Shown here in pieces: positions 10,501-23,068 of a stretch of DNA of 64,000 nt (position 1 is the stretch's first letter; every line of letters begins with the position of its first letter). The notes below the pieces were generated by a model, which saw nothing but the letters and a program-made list of their open reading frames with translations, was not told the origin of the DNA and did no database searches. Position numbers and translations under genes: made by a program. The stretch comes from Mastigamoeba balamuthi (taxonomy: Eukaryota > Evosea > Mastigamoebida > Mastigamoebidae), in assembly GCA_902651635.1 (NCBI GenBank), contig CACRSC010000066.1, forward strand, positions 71,763 through 135,762. Direction: 5' to 3'.

Positions 10501-13500
10501 AGCAACGTTTGCGTTGCATGTTCCGGAGCCGTCGCACGTGTCCAACTGATCACACGTCGTATTCGACTGGGTGGTGTTACCGCACAGCGTGCCGGCGGTC
10601 GCGTACGTGACCTGGCACGCGCCCGATGATCCCGAGCACTGTGACACTGTGCAGGCGTCGTTGGTGCCGCACGCAGTTCCCGACGAATCGAAGTTGCAGC
10701 CGTCAGAGCAGCAAGCCCCCGAGGAGCACACACAGGGCTGGTAGTCCACAGTGCAGCTCCCGATGTGGATGGTGCCGAACTGCCCTTCCGTGGGATAGCG
10801 GTGCGTGTTCGTCCCGTCGCTGACCACAAAGTGGTACATGTGGCACGCGCCGCTGCGCTTCTTGGCAAACGACGCCCACGAGTACCAGTGCGTCCCAGTC
10901 CCGATTCGTGTCAGATTTCTCGCTGTGCCGTCGACGACGACGGTGACGCTGGCGATGCTGGTGCTGAGCCCGATGGCGAAGAACATCGGGGTGTTGTAGT
11001 AGACAGCCGTGTGGCCGGCGGTGGCGAGGAGGTGGGTGGACCACGTGAGGGCGTTGGGGCTCGAGGACGAGCAGGACTCGCACTCGGCGGTGAGCACACA
11101 GGACAGCGAGTAGGCGTTGAGGTGTGTGCCGTCTGTGCTCGCGGTGCCAGCGCAGGACAGCTCTCCTGCGGGTGCGGTCAGGTCCAGGGGCACGTTGTAC
11201 AGCTTTTGCCACAGCTCGTTGCCCGTCTTCCACGGCGACTGGCACGCAATGTCCGCTGTTTGGATGGCGAAACGTTAACTAGAGACAAAGCGGGCGGGCA
11301 GGTGGCAACTGCTGTAGCAACAGACGCACTGACAGCGAGGGTGGGGCCCTCGAGCAGGGAGTAGTAGGGCGACGTGAAGTAACGGGCGTAGCTGAACTCT
11401 CTGATGTTGACCGTCGCTGTCAAGGCTGCGAGATGTCTTCCCCAGCGCACGGTGTTTGTTGTGCCATCGCAGTCGCCTGTCTGCGACGTTGTATCCGATG
11501 CGGCCATCCCCGTTCCCGCGGCGCTGAGACAGTTGTCGAACCTACACGGAAGACCCGGGCATCAATCGTGAGAACTGTACCAAATTGGGTTGAATGTTAT
11601 CGATAGGCATCTCGGATAGCATTGGTGCAAGCAACGCTAGTCTCACTGCGAGTGTCATGCATCGATCTCGCACCTGTCACTCGCATGGAAGCGGGCGGCA
11701 CGGAGAGTGTTGAGGCCCATGGGTACTGCAGAATACGACGCCGGGGTGACGGTTGCAGCGTTGAAGAAGTAGCCAGATAGGGCACTGAAGCACGTGTCGG
11801 TGTAGCGAGTGGTGTCACCATACGTCTCCCGCAGCAGTGAGAACCAGAATGTCACCCCGCGGTCAAACCACGTTGGGTAGTAGTCGCCGGTCCCATATGC
11901 GTTGCCTGACGCAGGCCACGCACTGGGGTCCACCCAGTCCGAATTCCCACAGGGGCTCCCGCTGGCATTGGCAACGCAGGACCCGGAGCCATCGCACGCG
12001 TACTGTGGACCGCATGTGGTATTGCCCTGGGAAGTATTACACGGCGTGCCGGCTGTCGAATAGGTGACCTGGCACGCATCCGATGATCCCGAGCACTGTG
12101 ACACTGTGCAGGCGTCGTTGGTGCCGCACGCAGTTCCCGACGAATCGAAGTTGCAGCCGTCAGAGCAGCAAGCCCCCGAGGAGCACACACAGGGCTGGTA
12201 GTCCACAGTGCAGCTCCCGATGTGGATGGTGCCGAACTGCCCTTCCGTGGGATAGCGGTGCGTGTTCGTCCCGTCGCTGACAACAAAGTGGTACATGTGG
12301 CACGCGCCGCTGCGCTTCTTGGCAAACGACGCCCACGAGTACCAGTGCGTCCCAGTCCCGATTCGTGTCAGATTTCTCGCTGTGCCGTCGACGACGACGG
12401 TGACGCTGGCGATGCTGGTGCTGAGCCCGATGGCGAAGAACATCGGGGTGTTGTAGTAGACAGCCGTGTGGCCGGCGGTGGCGAGGAGGTGGGTGGACCA
12501 CGTGAGGGCGTTGGGGCTCGAGGACGAGCAGGACTCGCACTCGGCGGTGAGCACACAGGACAGCGAGTAGGCGTTGAGGTGTGTGCCGTCTGTGCTCGCG
12601 GTGCCAGCGCAGGACAGCTCTCCTGCGGGTGCGGTCAGGTCCAGGGGCACGTTGTACAGCTTTTGCCACAGCTCGTTGCCCGTCTTCCACGGCGACTGGC
12701 ACGCAATGTCCGCTGTTTGGATGGCGAAACGTTAACTAGAGACAAAGCGGGCGGGCAGGTGGCAACTGCTGTAGCAACAGACGCACTGACAGCGAGGGTG
12801 GGGCCCTCGAGCAGGGAGTAGTAGGGCGACGTGAAGTAACGGGCGTAGCTGAACTCTCTGATGTTGACCGTCGCTGTCAAGGCTGCGAGATGTCTTCCCC
12901 AGCGCACGGTGTTTGTTGTGCCATCGCAGTCGCCTGTCTGCGACGTTGTATCCGATGCGGCCATCCCCGTTCCCGCGGCGCTGAGACAGTTGTCGAACCT
13001 ACACGGAAGACCCGGGCATCAATCGTGAGAACTGTACCAAATTGGGTTGAATGTTATCGATAGGCATCTCGGATAGCATTGGTGCAAGCAACGCTAGTCT
13101 CACTGCGAGTGTCATGCATCGATCTCGCACCTGTCACTCGCATGGAAGCGGGCGGCACGGAGAGTGTTGAGGCCCATGGGTACTGCAGAATACGACGCCG
13201 GGGTGACGGTTGCAGCGTTGAAGAAGTAGCCAGATAGGGCACTGAAGCACGTGTCGGTGTAGCGAGTGGTGTCACCATACGTCTCCCGCAGCAGTGAGAA
13301 CCAGAATGTCACCCCGCGGTCAAACCACGTTGGGTAGTAGTCGCCGGTCCCATATGCGTTGCCTGACGCAGGCCACGCACTGGGGTCCACCCAGTCCGAA
13401 TTCCCACAGGGGCTCCCGCTGGCATTGGCAACGCAGGACCCGGAGCCATCGCACGCGTACTGTGGACCGCATGTGGTATTGCCCTGGGAAGTATTACACG

Positions 13501-16500
13501 GCGTGCCGGCTGTCGAATAGGTGACCTGGCACGCATCCGATGATCCCGAGCACTGTGACACTGTGCAGGCGTCGTTGGTGCCGCACGCAGTTCCCGACGA
13601 ATCGAAGTTGCAGCCGTCAGAGCAGCAAGCCCCCGAGGAGCACACACAGGGCTGGTAGTCCACAGTGCAGCTCCCGATGTGGATGGTGCCGAACTGCCCT
13701 TCCGTGGGATAGCGGTGCGTGTTCGTCCCGTCGCTGACCACAAAGTGGTACATGTGGCACGCGCCGCTGCGCTTCTTGGCAAACGATGCAAACGAGTACC
13801 AGTGCGTACCAGTCCCGATGCGCGTCAGATTGCTCGCTGTGCCATCGACGACGACAGTTACGCTGGCGATGCTGGTGCTGAGCCCGATGGCGAAGAACAT
13901 TGGGGTGTTGTAGTAGACAGCCGTGTGGCCGGCGGTGGCGAGGAGGTGGGTGGACCACGTGAGGGCGTTGGGGCTCGAGGACGAGCAGGACTCGCACTCG
14001 GCGGTGAGCACACAGGACAGCGAGTAGGCGTTGAGGTGTGTGCCGTCTGTGCTCGCGGTGCCGGAGCAGGACATCTCGCCTGCTGGTGCGCTCCCCAGGT
14101 CCAGTGGCACGTTGTACAGCTTTTGCCACAGCTCGTTGCCCGTCTTCCACGGCGACTGACACGCAATGTCCGCTGTGTGGTGTGGTTTGAAAAAAGGTCA
14201 AGCCGGTGTGGTGTTTTCCACAGTTTGAAACAAGGTAGACGCACTGATTGCCAATGTGGGACCCTCGAGCATGAAATAATAGGGCGACGTGAAGTAACGA
14301 GCGTAGCTGAATTCCCTGACACTGCTCATCGTAGTAGAGGATGCCAGGTGTCTGCCCCACCGAACAGTGTTTGCTGAGCCATCGCAGTCGCTTGTCTGCG
14401 ACGTCATATCGGACGCCAGCATCCCCGTGCCCGCTGCGCCCAGGCAGTTGTCGAACCTGCACAACGAAGATAAGGATACCAATGGCAAAACGTTTTCATG
14501 CACTTGTTTGTTATTCAGTTCAGCAAGTTAACGAAATGAACACGCAGATAATCCAATGACAGAAGCAGGAAAATTAGGTGTTACACTGCACACCCAGCCA
14601 GGTCTGTCGCATACCTGTCATGCGAGTGGAAGCGTGCAAGGCGGAGTGTGTTGAGGCCCATGGGAACCGCGGAGTACGATGCCGGGGTGATGGTGGCAGA
14701 GTTGAAGAAGTAGCCAGAGAGGGCACTGAAGCACGTGTCGGTGTAGCGAGTGGTGTCACCATACGTCTCCCGCAACAGTGAGAACCAGAATGTCACCCCG
14801 CGGTCAAACCACGTTGGGTAGTAGTCGCCGGTCCCATATGCGTTGCCAGACGCAGGCCACGCACTGGGGTCCACCCAGTCCGAATTCCCACAGGGGCTCC
14901 CGCTGGCATTGACAATGCACGACCCTGTGCCATCGCATGCGTACTGTGGGGCACATGTGGTGTTGCCCTGCGAAGTGTTGCACGGTGTGCCGGCGGTGGC
15001 GTATGTGACCTGGCATGCATCCGATGATCCCGTGCACTGCGAAGCCGTGCAGGCATCGTTGGTGCCACACGAAGTTCCTGAGGAGTCGAAGTTACAGCCA
15101 TCAGAGCAGCAAGCCCCCGAGGAGCACACACAGGGCTGGTAGTCCACAGTGCAGCTCCCGATGTGGATGGTGCCGAACTGCCCTTCCGTGGGATAGCGGT
15201 GCGTGTTCGTCCCGTCGCTGACAACAAAGTGGTACATGTGGCACGCGCCGCTGCGCTTCTTGGCAAACGACGCCCACGAGTACCAGTGCGTCCCTGTCCC
15301 GATGCGCGTCAGGTTGCTCGCTGTGCCATCGACGACGACGGTTACGCTGGCGATGCTTGTGCTCAGCCCGATGGCGAAGAACATTGGTGTGTTGTAGTAG
15401 ACAGCCGTGTGGCCGGCGGTGGCGAGGAGGTGGGTGGACCACGTGAGGGCGTTGGGGCTCGAGGACGAGCAGGACTCGCACTCAGCGGTGAGCACGCAGG
15501 ACAGCGAGTAGGCGTTGAGGTGTGTGCCGTCTGTGCTCGCGGTGCCAGCGCAGGACAGCTCGCCTGCGGGTGCGCTCAGGTCCAGGGGCACGTTGTACAG
15601 CTTTTGCCACAGCTCGTTGCCCGTCTTCCACGGCGACTGGCACGCAATGTCCGCTGTTGTGGACAGAGAGAGATGAGTCATATCTAGAAAAGGGGACAGA
15701 TGCAATATGTTGTAGGAGTAGACGCACTGACTGCTAATGTTGGACCCTCGAGCATGGAGTAATAGGGTGACGTGAAGTAACGAGCGAAGCTAAATTCTCT
15801 GACATTGCTTGTCGATGTTGAAGCTGCGAGATTTCTCGCCCAGCGCACGGTGTTGGCCGTTCCGTCGCAATCGCTGGTCTGCGACGTTGTGTCTGACGCC
15901 AGCATCCCCGTTCCCGCTGCGCTGAGACAGTTGTCGAACCTGCACGGAAACACTTTGTCACTTTACTATGCCAAGAGGTGCTTTACGGCTACAAAAATGG
16001 GTTGGCATCACAAATCGAATCATAGAAAGAAGCACCCAGGTCCTGTAGTGTCAATCAATACATGAATCGCTCACCTGTTATGAGCATGGAAGCGGGCGAC
16101 ACGGAGCGTGTTGAGACCCATTGGAACCGCGGGGTAGGATGCCGGGGTGATGGTGGCAGCGTTGAAGAAGTAGCCAGAGAGGGCACTGAAGCACGTGTCG
16201 GTGTAGCGAGCGGTGTCACCATACGTCTCCCGCAACAGTGAGAACCAGAATGTCACCCCGCGGTCAAACCACGTTGGGTAGTAGTCGCCGGTCCCATATG
16301 CATTGCCTGACGCAGGCCACGCACTGGGGTCCACCCAGTCGGAAGTCCCACATGGGCTCCCGCTTGCATTGACAATGCAGAGCCCGGAGCCATCACATGA
16401 ATAGTGTGGGCCGCATGTGGTGTTGCTCTGAGAAGTGTTGCACGGCGTTCCGGCTGCCAAATAGGTGACCTGACATGTGTTCGATGCACCGGTGCACTGT

Positions 16501-19500
16501 GACGCCGTGCAGGCATCGTTGGTGCCGCACACAGTTCCCGACGGATCGAAGTTGCAGCCATCAGAGCAACACGCGCCCGAGGAGCACACGCAGGGCTGGT
16601 AGTCCACAGTGCAGCTCCCGATGTGGATGGTGCCGAACTGCCCTTCCGTGGGATAGCGGTGCGTGTTCGTCCCGTCGCTGACAACAAAGTGGTACATGTG
16701 GCACGCGCCGCTGCGCTTCTTGGCAAACGACGCCCACGAGTACCAGTGCGTCCCAGTCCCGATTCGTGTCAGGTTGCTCGCTGTGCCGTCGACGACGACG
16801 GTGACGCTGGCGATGCTGGTGCTGAGCCCGATGGCGAAGAACATCGGGTTGTTGTAGTAGACAGCCGTGTGGCCGGCGGTGGCGAGGAGGTGGGTGGACC
16901 ACGTGAGGGCGTTGGGGCTCGAGGACGAGCAGGACTCGCACTCGGCGGTGAGCACACAGGACAGCGAGTAGGCGTTGAGGTGTGTGCCGTCTGTGCTCGC
17001 GGTGCCAGCGCAGGACAGCTCTCCTGCGGGTGCGGTCAGGTCCAGGGGCACGTTGTACAGCTTTTGCCACAGCTCGTTGCCCGTCTTCCACGGCGACTGG
17101 CACGCAATGTCCGCTGTTTGGATGGCGAAACGTTAACTAGAGACAAAGCGGGCGGGCAGGTGGCAACTGCTGTAGCAACAGACGCACTGACAGCGAGGGT
17201 GGGGCCCTCGAGCAGGGAGTAGTAGGGCGACGTGAAGTAACGGGCGTAGCTGAACTCTCTGATGTTGACCGTCGCTGTCAAGGCTGCGAGATGTCTTCCC
17301 CAGCGCACGGTGTTTGTTGTGCCATCGCAGTCGCCTGTCTGCGACGTTGTATCCGATGCGGCCATCCCCGTTCCCGCGGCGCTGAGACAGTTGTCGAACC
17401 TACACGGAAGACCCGGGCATCAATCGTGAGAACTGTACCAAATTGGGTTGAATGTTATCGATAGGCATCTCGGATAGCATTGGTGCAAGCAACGCTAGTC
17501 TCACTGCGAGTGTCATGCATCGATCTCGCACCTGTCACTCGCATGGAAGCGGGCGGCACGGAGAGTGTTGAGGCCCATGGGTACTGCAGAATACGACGCC
17601 GGGGTGACGGTTGCAGCGTTGAAGAAGTAGCCAGATAGGGCACTGAAGCACGTGTCGGTGTAGCGAGCGGTGTCACCATACGTCTCCCGCAGCAGTGAGA
17701 ACCAGAACGTCACCCCACGGTCAAACCACGTTGGGTAGTAGTCGCCGGTCCCATATGCGTTGCCTGACGCAGGCCACGCACTGGGGTCCACCCAGTCCGA
17801 ATTCCCACAGGGGCTCCCGCTGGCATTGGCAACGCAGGACCCGGAGCCATCGCACGCGTACTGTGGACCGCATGTGGTATTGCCCTGGGAAGTATTACAC
17901 GGCGTGCCGGCTGTCGAATAGGTGACCTGGCACGCATCCGATGATCCCGAGCACTGTGACACTGTGCAGGCGTCGTTGGTGCCGCACGCAGTTCCCGACG
18001 AATCGAAGTTGCAGCCATCAGAGCAGCAAGCCCCCGAGGAGCACACACAGGGCTGGTAGTCCACAGTGCAGCTCCCGATGTGGATGGTGCCGAACTGCCC
18101 TTCCGTGGGATAGCGGTGCGTGTTCGTCCCGTCACTGACAACAAAGTGGTACATGTGGCACGCGCCGCTGCGCTTCTTGGCAAACGATGCAAACGAGTAC
18201 CAGTGCGTCCCTGTCCCGATGCGCGTCAGGTTGCTCGCTGTGCCATCGACGACGACGGTTACGCTGGCGATGCTGGTGCTGAGCCCGATGGCGAAGAACA
18301 TTGGGGTGTTGTAGTAGACAGCCGTGTGGCCGGCGGTGGCGAGGAGGTGGGTGGACCACGTGAGGGCGTTGGGGCTCGAGGACGAGCAGGACTCGCACTC
18401 GGCGGTGAGCACACAGGACAGCGAGTAGGCGTTGAGGTGTGTGCCGTCTGTGCTCGCGGTTCCTGCGCAGGACATCTCGCCTGCGGGTGCGCTCAGGTCC
18501 AGGGGCACGTTGTACAGCTTTTGCCACAGCTCGTTGCCCGTCTTCCACGGCGACTGGCACGCAATGTCCGCTGTGTGGACAGAGAGAGATGAGTCATATC
18601 TAGAAAAGGGGACAGTTGCAATATGTTGTAAGAGTAGACGCACTGACTGCTAATGTTGGACCCTCGAGCATGGAGTAATAGGGTGACGTGAAGTAACGAG
18701 CGAAGCTAAATTCTCTGACATTGCTTGTCGATGTTGAAGCTGCGAGATTTCTCGCCCAGCGCACGGTGTTGGCCGTTCCGTCGCAATCGCTGGTCTGCGA
18801 CGTTGTGTCTGACGCCAGCATCCCCGTTCCCGCTGCGCTGAGACAGTTGTCGAACCTGCACGGAAACACTATGTCACTTTCCTATGCCAAGAGGTGCTTC
18901 ACGGCTACAAAAAATGGGTTGGCATCACAAATCGAAACATAGAAAGAAGCACCCAGACCCTGTAGTGTCAATCAATACATGAATCGCTCACCTGTTATGA
19001 GCATGGAAGCGGGCGACACGGAGCGTGTTGAGACCCATTGGAACCGCGGGGTAGGATGCCGGGGTGATGATGGCAGCGTTGAAGAAGTAGCCAGAGAGGG
19101 CACTGAAGCACGTGTCGGTGTAGCGAGTGGTGTCACCATACGTCTCCCGCAGCAGGGAGAACCAGAACGTCACCCCGCGGTCAAACCACGTTGGGTAGTA
19201 GTCGCCGGTCCCATATGCATTGCCTGACGCAGGCCACGCACTGGGGTCCACCCAGTCCGAAGTCCCACATGGGCTCCCGCTTGCATTGACAATGCAGAGC
19301 CCGGAGCCATCGCATGAATAGTGTGGGCTGCATGTGGTGTTGCTCTGAGAAGTGTTGCACGGCGTTCCGGTTGCCGAATAGGTGACCTGACATGTGTTCG
19401 ATGCACCGGTGCACTGTGACGCCGTGCAGGCATCGTTGGTGCCGCACACAGTCCCCGAGGAGTCGAAGTTGCAGCCATCAGAGCAGCAAGCCCCCGAGGA

Positions 19501-22500
19501 GCACACACAGGGCTGGTAGTCCACAGTGCAGCTCCCGATGTGGATGGTGCCGAACTGCCCTTCCGTGGGATAGCGGTGCGTGTTCGTCCCGTCGCTGACC
19601 ACAAAGTGGTACATGTGGCACGCGCCGCTGCGCTTCTTGGCAAACGACGCCCACGAGTACCAGTGCGTCCCAGTCCCGATTCGTGTCAGATTTCTCGCTG
19701 TGCCGTCGACGACGACGGTGACGCTGGCGATGCTGGTGCTGAGCCCGATGGCGAAGAACATCGGGGTGTTGTAGTAGACAGCCGTGTGGCCGGCGGTGGC
19801 GAGGAGGTGGGTGGACCACGTGAGGGCGTTGGGGCTCGAGGACGAGCAGGACTCGCACTCGGCGGTGAGCACACAGGACAGCGAGTAGGCGTTGAGGTGT
19901 GTGCCGTCTGTGCTCGCGGTTCCTGCGCAGGACATCTCGCCTGCGGGTGCGCTCAGGTCCAGGGGCACGTTGTATAGCTTTTGCCACAGCTCGTTGCCCG
20001 TCTTCCATGGCGACTGGCACGCAATGTCCGCTGTTGTGTGGTGTAACAACAGGTCAAACGGGTGTGTTCAACAGTAAGAAACAAGACAGACGCACTGACT
20101 GCCAACGTAGGGCCCTCGAGCATGGAGTAGTAGGGCGGTGTGAAGTAACGCGCGTAGCTGAACTCGCGGATGTTGGCTGTTGCTGTCGAAGCTGCGAGAT
20201 ATCTCCCCCAGCGCACTGTTTTTGCTGTGCTGTCGCAGTCGCTCGTCTGCGACGTCATGTCCGACGCCAGCATACTGGTACCCCCTGCGCTGAGGCAGTT
20301 GTCGAATCTGCATTGTATACACAGGCCAGTTACCTTAAGCTAATGTATGAACGACGTTCAAATTGTGTTGCGTGCTGAAAAAGACTGGAACCAAGGACAG
20401 AATTCGTGCATTACAAGCGCAAGCAAAGAAACAATGCCGCATTGAGTGTCACTGAGACTACGAGGGGGGGGAAGCGCAAAAATGCTCACCTGTCATGCGA
20501 GTGGAAGCGTGCGAGGCGGAGCGTGTTGAGTCCCATGGGGACAGCAGGATACGATGCCTGCGTGACTGTGGCAACGTTGAAGAAGTAGCCAGAGAGGCCA
20601 CTGAAGCACGTGTCGGTGAAGCTAGCAGTCATACCATACGTCTCCCGCAGCAGTGAGAACCAGAACGTCACCCCGCGGTCAAACCACGTTGGGTAGTAGT
20701 CGCCGCTCCCATATGCGTTGCCTAACGCAGGCCACGCACTGGGGTCCACCCAGTCCGAATTCCCACAGGGGCTCCCGCTGGCATTGGCAACGCAGGACCC
20801 GGAGCCATCGCACGCGTACTGTGGACCGCATGTGGTATTGCCCTGGGAAGTATTACACGGCGTGCCGGCTGTCGAATAGGTGACCTGGCACGCATCCGAT
20901 GATCCCGTGCACTGTGACACCGTGCAGGCGTCGTTGGTGCCGCACGCAGTTCCCGACGAATCGAAGTTGCAGCCATCAGAGCAGCAAGCCCCCGAGGAGC
21001 ACACACAGGGCTGGTAGTCCACAGTGCAGCTCCCGATGTGGATGGTGCCGAACTGCCCTTCCGTGGGATAGCGGTGCGTGTTCGTCCCGTCGCTGACCAC
21101 AAAGTGGTACATGTGGCACGCGCCGCTGCGCTTCTTGGCAAACGATGCAAACGAGTACCAGTGCGTCCCTGTCCCGATGCGCGTCAGGTTGCTCGCTGTG
21201 CCGTCGACGACGACGGTGACGCTGGCGATGCTGGTGCTGAGCCCGATGGCGAAGAACATTGGGGTGTTGTAGTAGACAGCTGTGTGGCCGGCGGTGGCGA
21301 GGAGGTGGGTGGACCACGTGAGGGCGTTGGGGCTCGAGGACGAGCAGGACTCGCACTCGGCGGTGAGCACGCAGGACAGCGAGTAGGCGTTGAGGTGCGT
21401 GCCGTCTGTGCTCGCGGTGCCGGAGCAGGACAGCTCGCCTGCTGGTGCGCTCCCCAGGTCCAGGGGCACGTTGTACAGCTTTTGCCACAGCTCGTTGCCC
21501 GTCTTCCACGGCGACTGACACGCAATGTCCGCTGTTTGAGCACAAATGAGTCATCTCTAGAAAAATAGGGAAACAGTTGGTATCTGTTTTCGGAGCAGAC
21601 GTACTGACTGCCAGTGTGGGACCCTCGAGCATGGAGTAGTAGGGCGGCGTGAAGTAGCGTGCGAAGCTGAATTCCCTGACGTTGCTTGTCGCTGTCGAAG
21701 TTGAGAGATGTCTCGCCCAGCGCACAGTGTTGGCCGTTCCGTCACAATCGCTGGTCTGCGACGCCGTGTCTGACGCCAGCATCCCCGTTCCCGCCGCGCT
21801 GAGGCAGTTGTCGAACCTGAACAAACGGCGATGTGTATAACAATGAGATCACGTTATCGTGGTCCTGTTTGTTTTTGAGTCGAGCAAGCACTAGGAACTG
21901 AATTCGCAAAAATCAACATCGAACGGCAGGAGTAGGACAAATTATCTATGGGACTCCGCACACATAAAGCCAGGTCTGTCGCATACCTGTCACGCGAGTG
22001 GAAGCGTGCGAGGCGGAGCGTGTTGAGACCCATGGGAACCGCGGGGTACGACGCCTGCGTGATGGTGGCAGTGTTGAAGAAGTAGCCAGAGAGGGCACTG
22101 AAGCACGTGTCGGTGTAGCGAGTGGTGTCACCATACGTCTCCCGCAACAGTGAGAACCAGAACGTCACCCCGCGGTCAAACCACGTTGGGTAGTAGTCGC
22201 CGGTCCCATATGCGTTGCCTGACGCAGGCCACGCACTGGGGTCCACCCAGTCCGATGTCCCGCAGGGGCTCCCGCTTGCATTGACAATGCAGAGCCCGGA
22301 GCCATCGCACGCGTACTGTGGACCGCATGTGGTGTTGCTCTGCGAGGTGTTACACGGCGTTCCGGCTGCCGAATAAGTGACCTGACATGTGTCTGATGAT
22401 CCCGAGCACTGTGACGCCGTGCAGGCATCGTTGGCGCCGCACACAGTCCCCGAAGAGTCGAAGTTGCAGCCATCAGAGCAACATTCGCCAGAGGAGCACA

Positions 22501-23068
22501 CACAGGGCTGGTAGTCCACAGTGCAGCTCCCGATGTGGATGGTGCCGAACTGCCCTTCCGTGGGATAGCGGTGCGTGTTCGTCCCGTCACTGACAACAAA
22601 GTGGTACATGTGGCACGCGCCGCTGCGCTTCTTGGCAAACGACGCCCACGAGTACCAGTGCGTCCCTGTCCCGATGCGCGTCAGGTTGCTCGCTGTGCCA
22701 TCGACGACGACGGTGACGCTGGCGATGCTGGTGCTGAGCCCGATGGCGAAGAACATCGGGGTGTTGTAGTAAACAGCTGTGTGGCCGGCGGTGGCGAGGA
22801 GGTGGGTGGACCACGTGAGGGCGTTGGGGCTCGAGGACGAGCAGGACTCGCACTCGGCGGTGNAGCTCTCGCGCAGCAGCGACAGCCAGAACGTCGCCCC
22901 GCGCTCAAACCACGTCGGCACGCACCCCGCCGCTGCCAGGGGCCCCGCGCACGCGCTGCCGGCGGCGGGCCACGCGGCGGGGTCCACCCAGTCGGCGGGG
23001 GCTGCGGCGGCGGCGGCGCAGAGCCCCGCGAGCAGCGCGAGGGCGCTCAGAGAGGGCTGTGCTCCCAT
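7588..23068 (-). CDS. Giant type I membrane protein with tandem 417-residue modules and disintegrin-like repeats
   Basis: Exons on the minus strand: 22864-23068, 21987-22862, 21605-21816, 20490-21531, 20096-20307, 18992-20030, 18644-18855, 17532-18570, 17188-17399, 16075-17113, 15728-15939, 14615-15653, 14245-14456, 13131-14172, 12787-12998, 11674-12712, 11330-11541, 7588-11255; about 4,574 residues as assembled. A signal peptide of about 23 residues is followed by at least eight repeated modules (1039/1042-nt exon plus 212-nt exon, 417/418 codons). Each module holds a DWVDP-starting domain, a conserved FDNCL segment, an Ig-like SDGTNT stretch and a disintegrin-like CSSGACC-C-F-GT-C group. 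The last exon adds further cysteine repeats (CDSPEYC, closely like ADAM disintegrin), a PSI-like CQWCGDWGC, a long ectodomain, one TM helix near the C-terminus and a tail of about eight residues. Role: probably cell-surface adhesion or ligand capture (inferred). The N at 22863 hides missing sequence. Confidence 0.8.
11255..22862 (-). repeat. Tandem coding array of about 1.46-kb modules, introns included
   Basis: Unit period is 1457-1510 bp. Each unit contains a 1039- or 1042-nt exon, an intron of about 132-182 nt, a 212-nt exon and an intron of about 65-74 nt. Exon sums are whole multiples of three (1251 or 1254), so units can be gained or lost without a frameshift. Units near 11.2-11.8, 12.6-13.3 and 17.0-17.7 kb are identical over long stretches including both introns, at offsets of 1457 and 5858 bp. 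Other units differ mostly in introns, with few replacement changes in exons. Confidence 0.9.
22863..22863. other. Single-N assembly join inside the repeat array
   Basis: To the right the protein follows the start of a module (WFERGATFWLSLLRES); to the left it resumes in the middle of another (TAECESC). The intervening half module, normally about 220 codons, two introns and the 212-nt exon, is absent. One or more modules were probably collapsed here. Confidence 0.85.

Noticed and set aside
7402-10629. Long plus-strand open frames opposite the giant receptor
   Set aside because: Mirror images of GC-rich coding sequence on the minus strand; Arg/His/Ala-rich translations without domains.
11255-22862. 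CRISPR-like or satellite array
   Set aside because: The repeats are coding exons with introns, period about 1.46 kb, in a eukaryotic gene.
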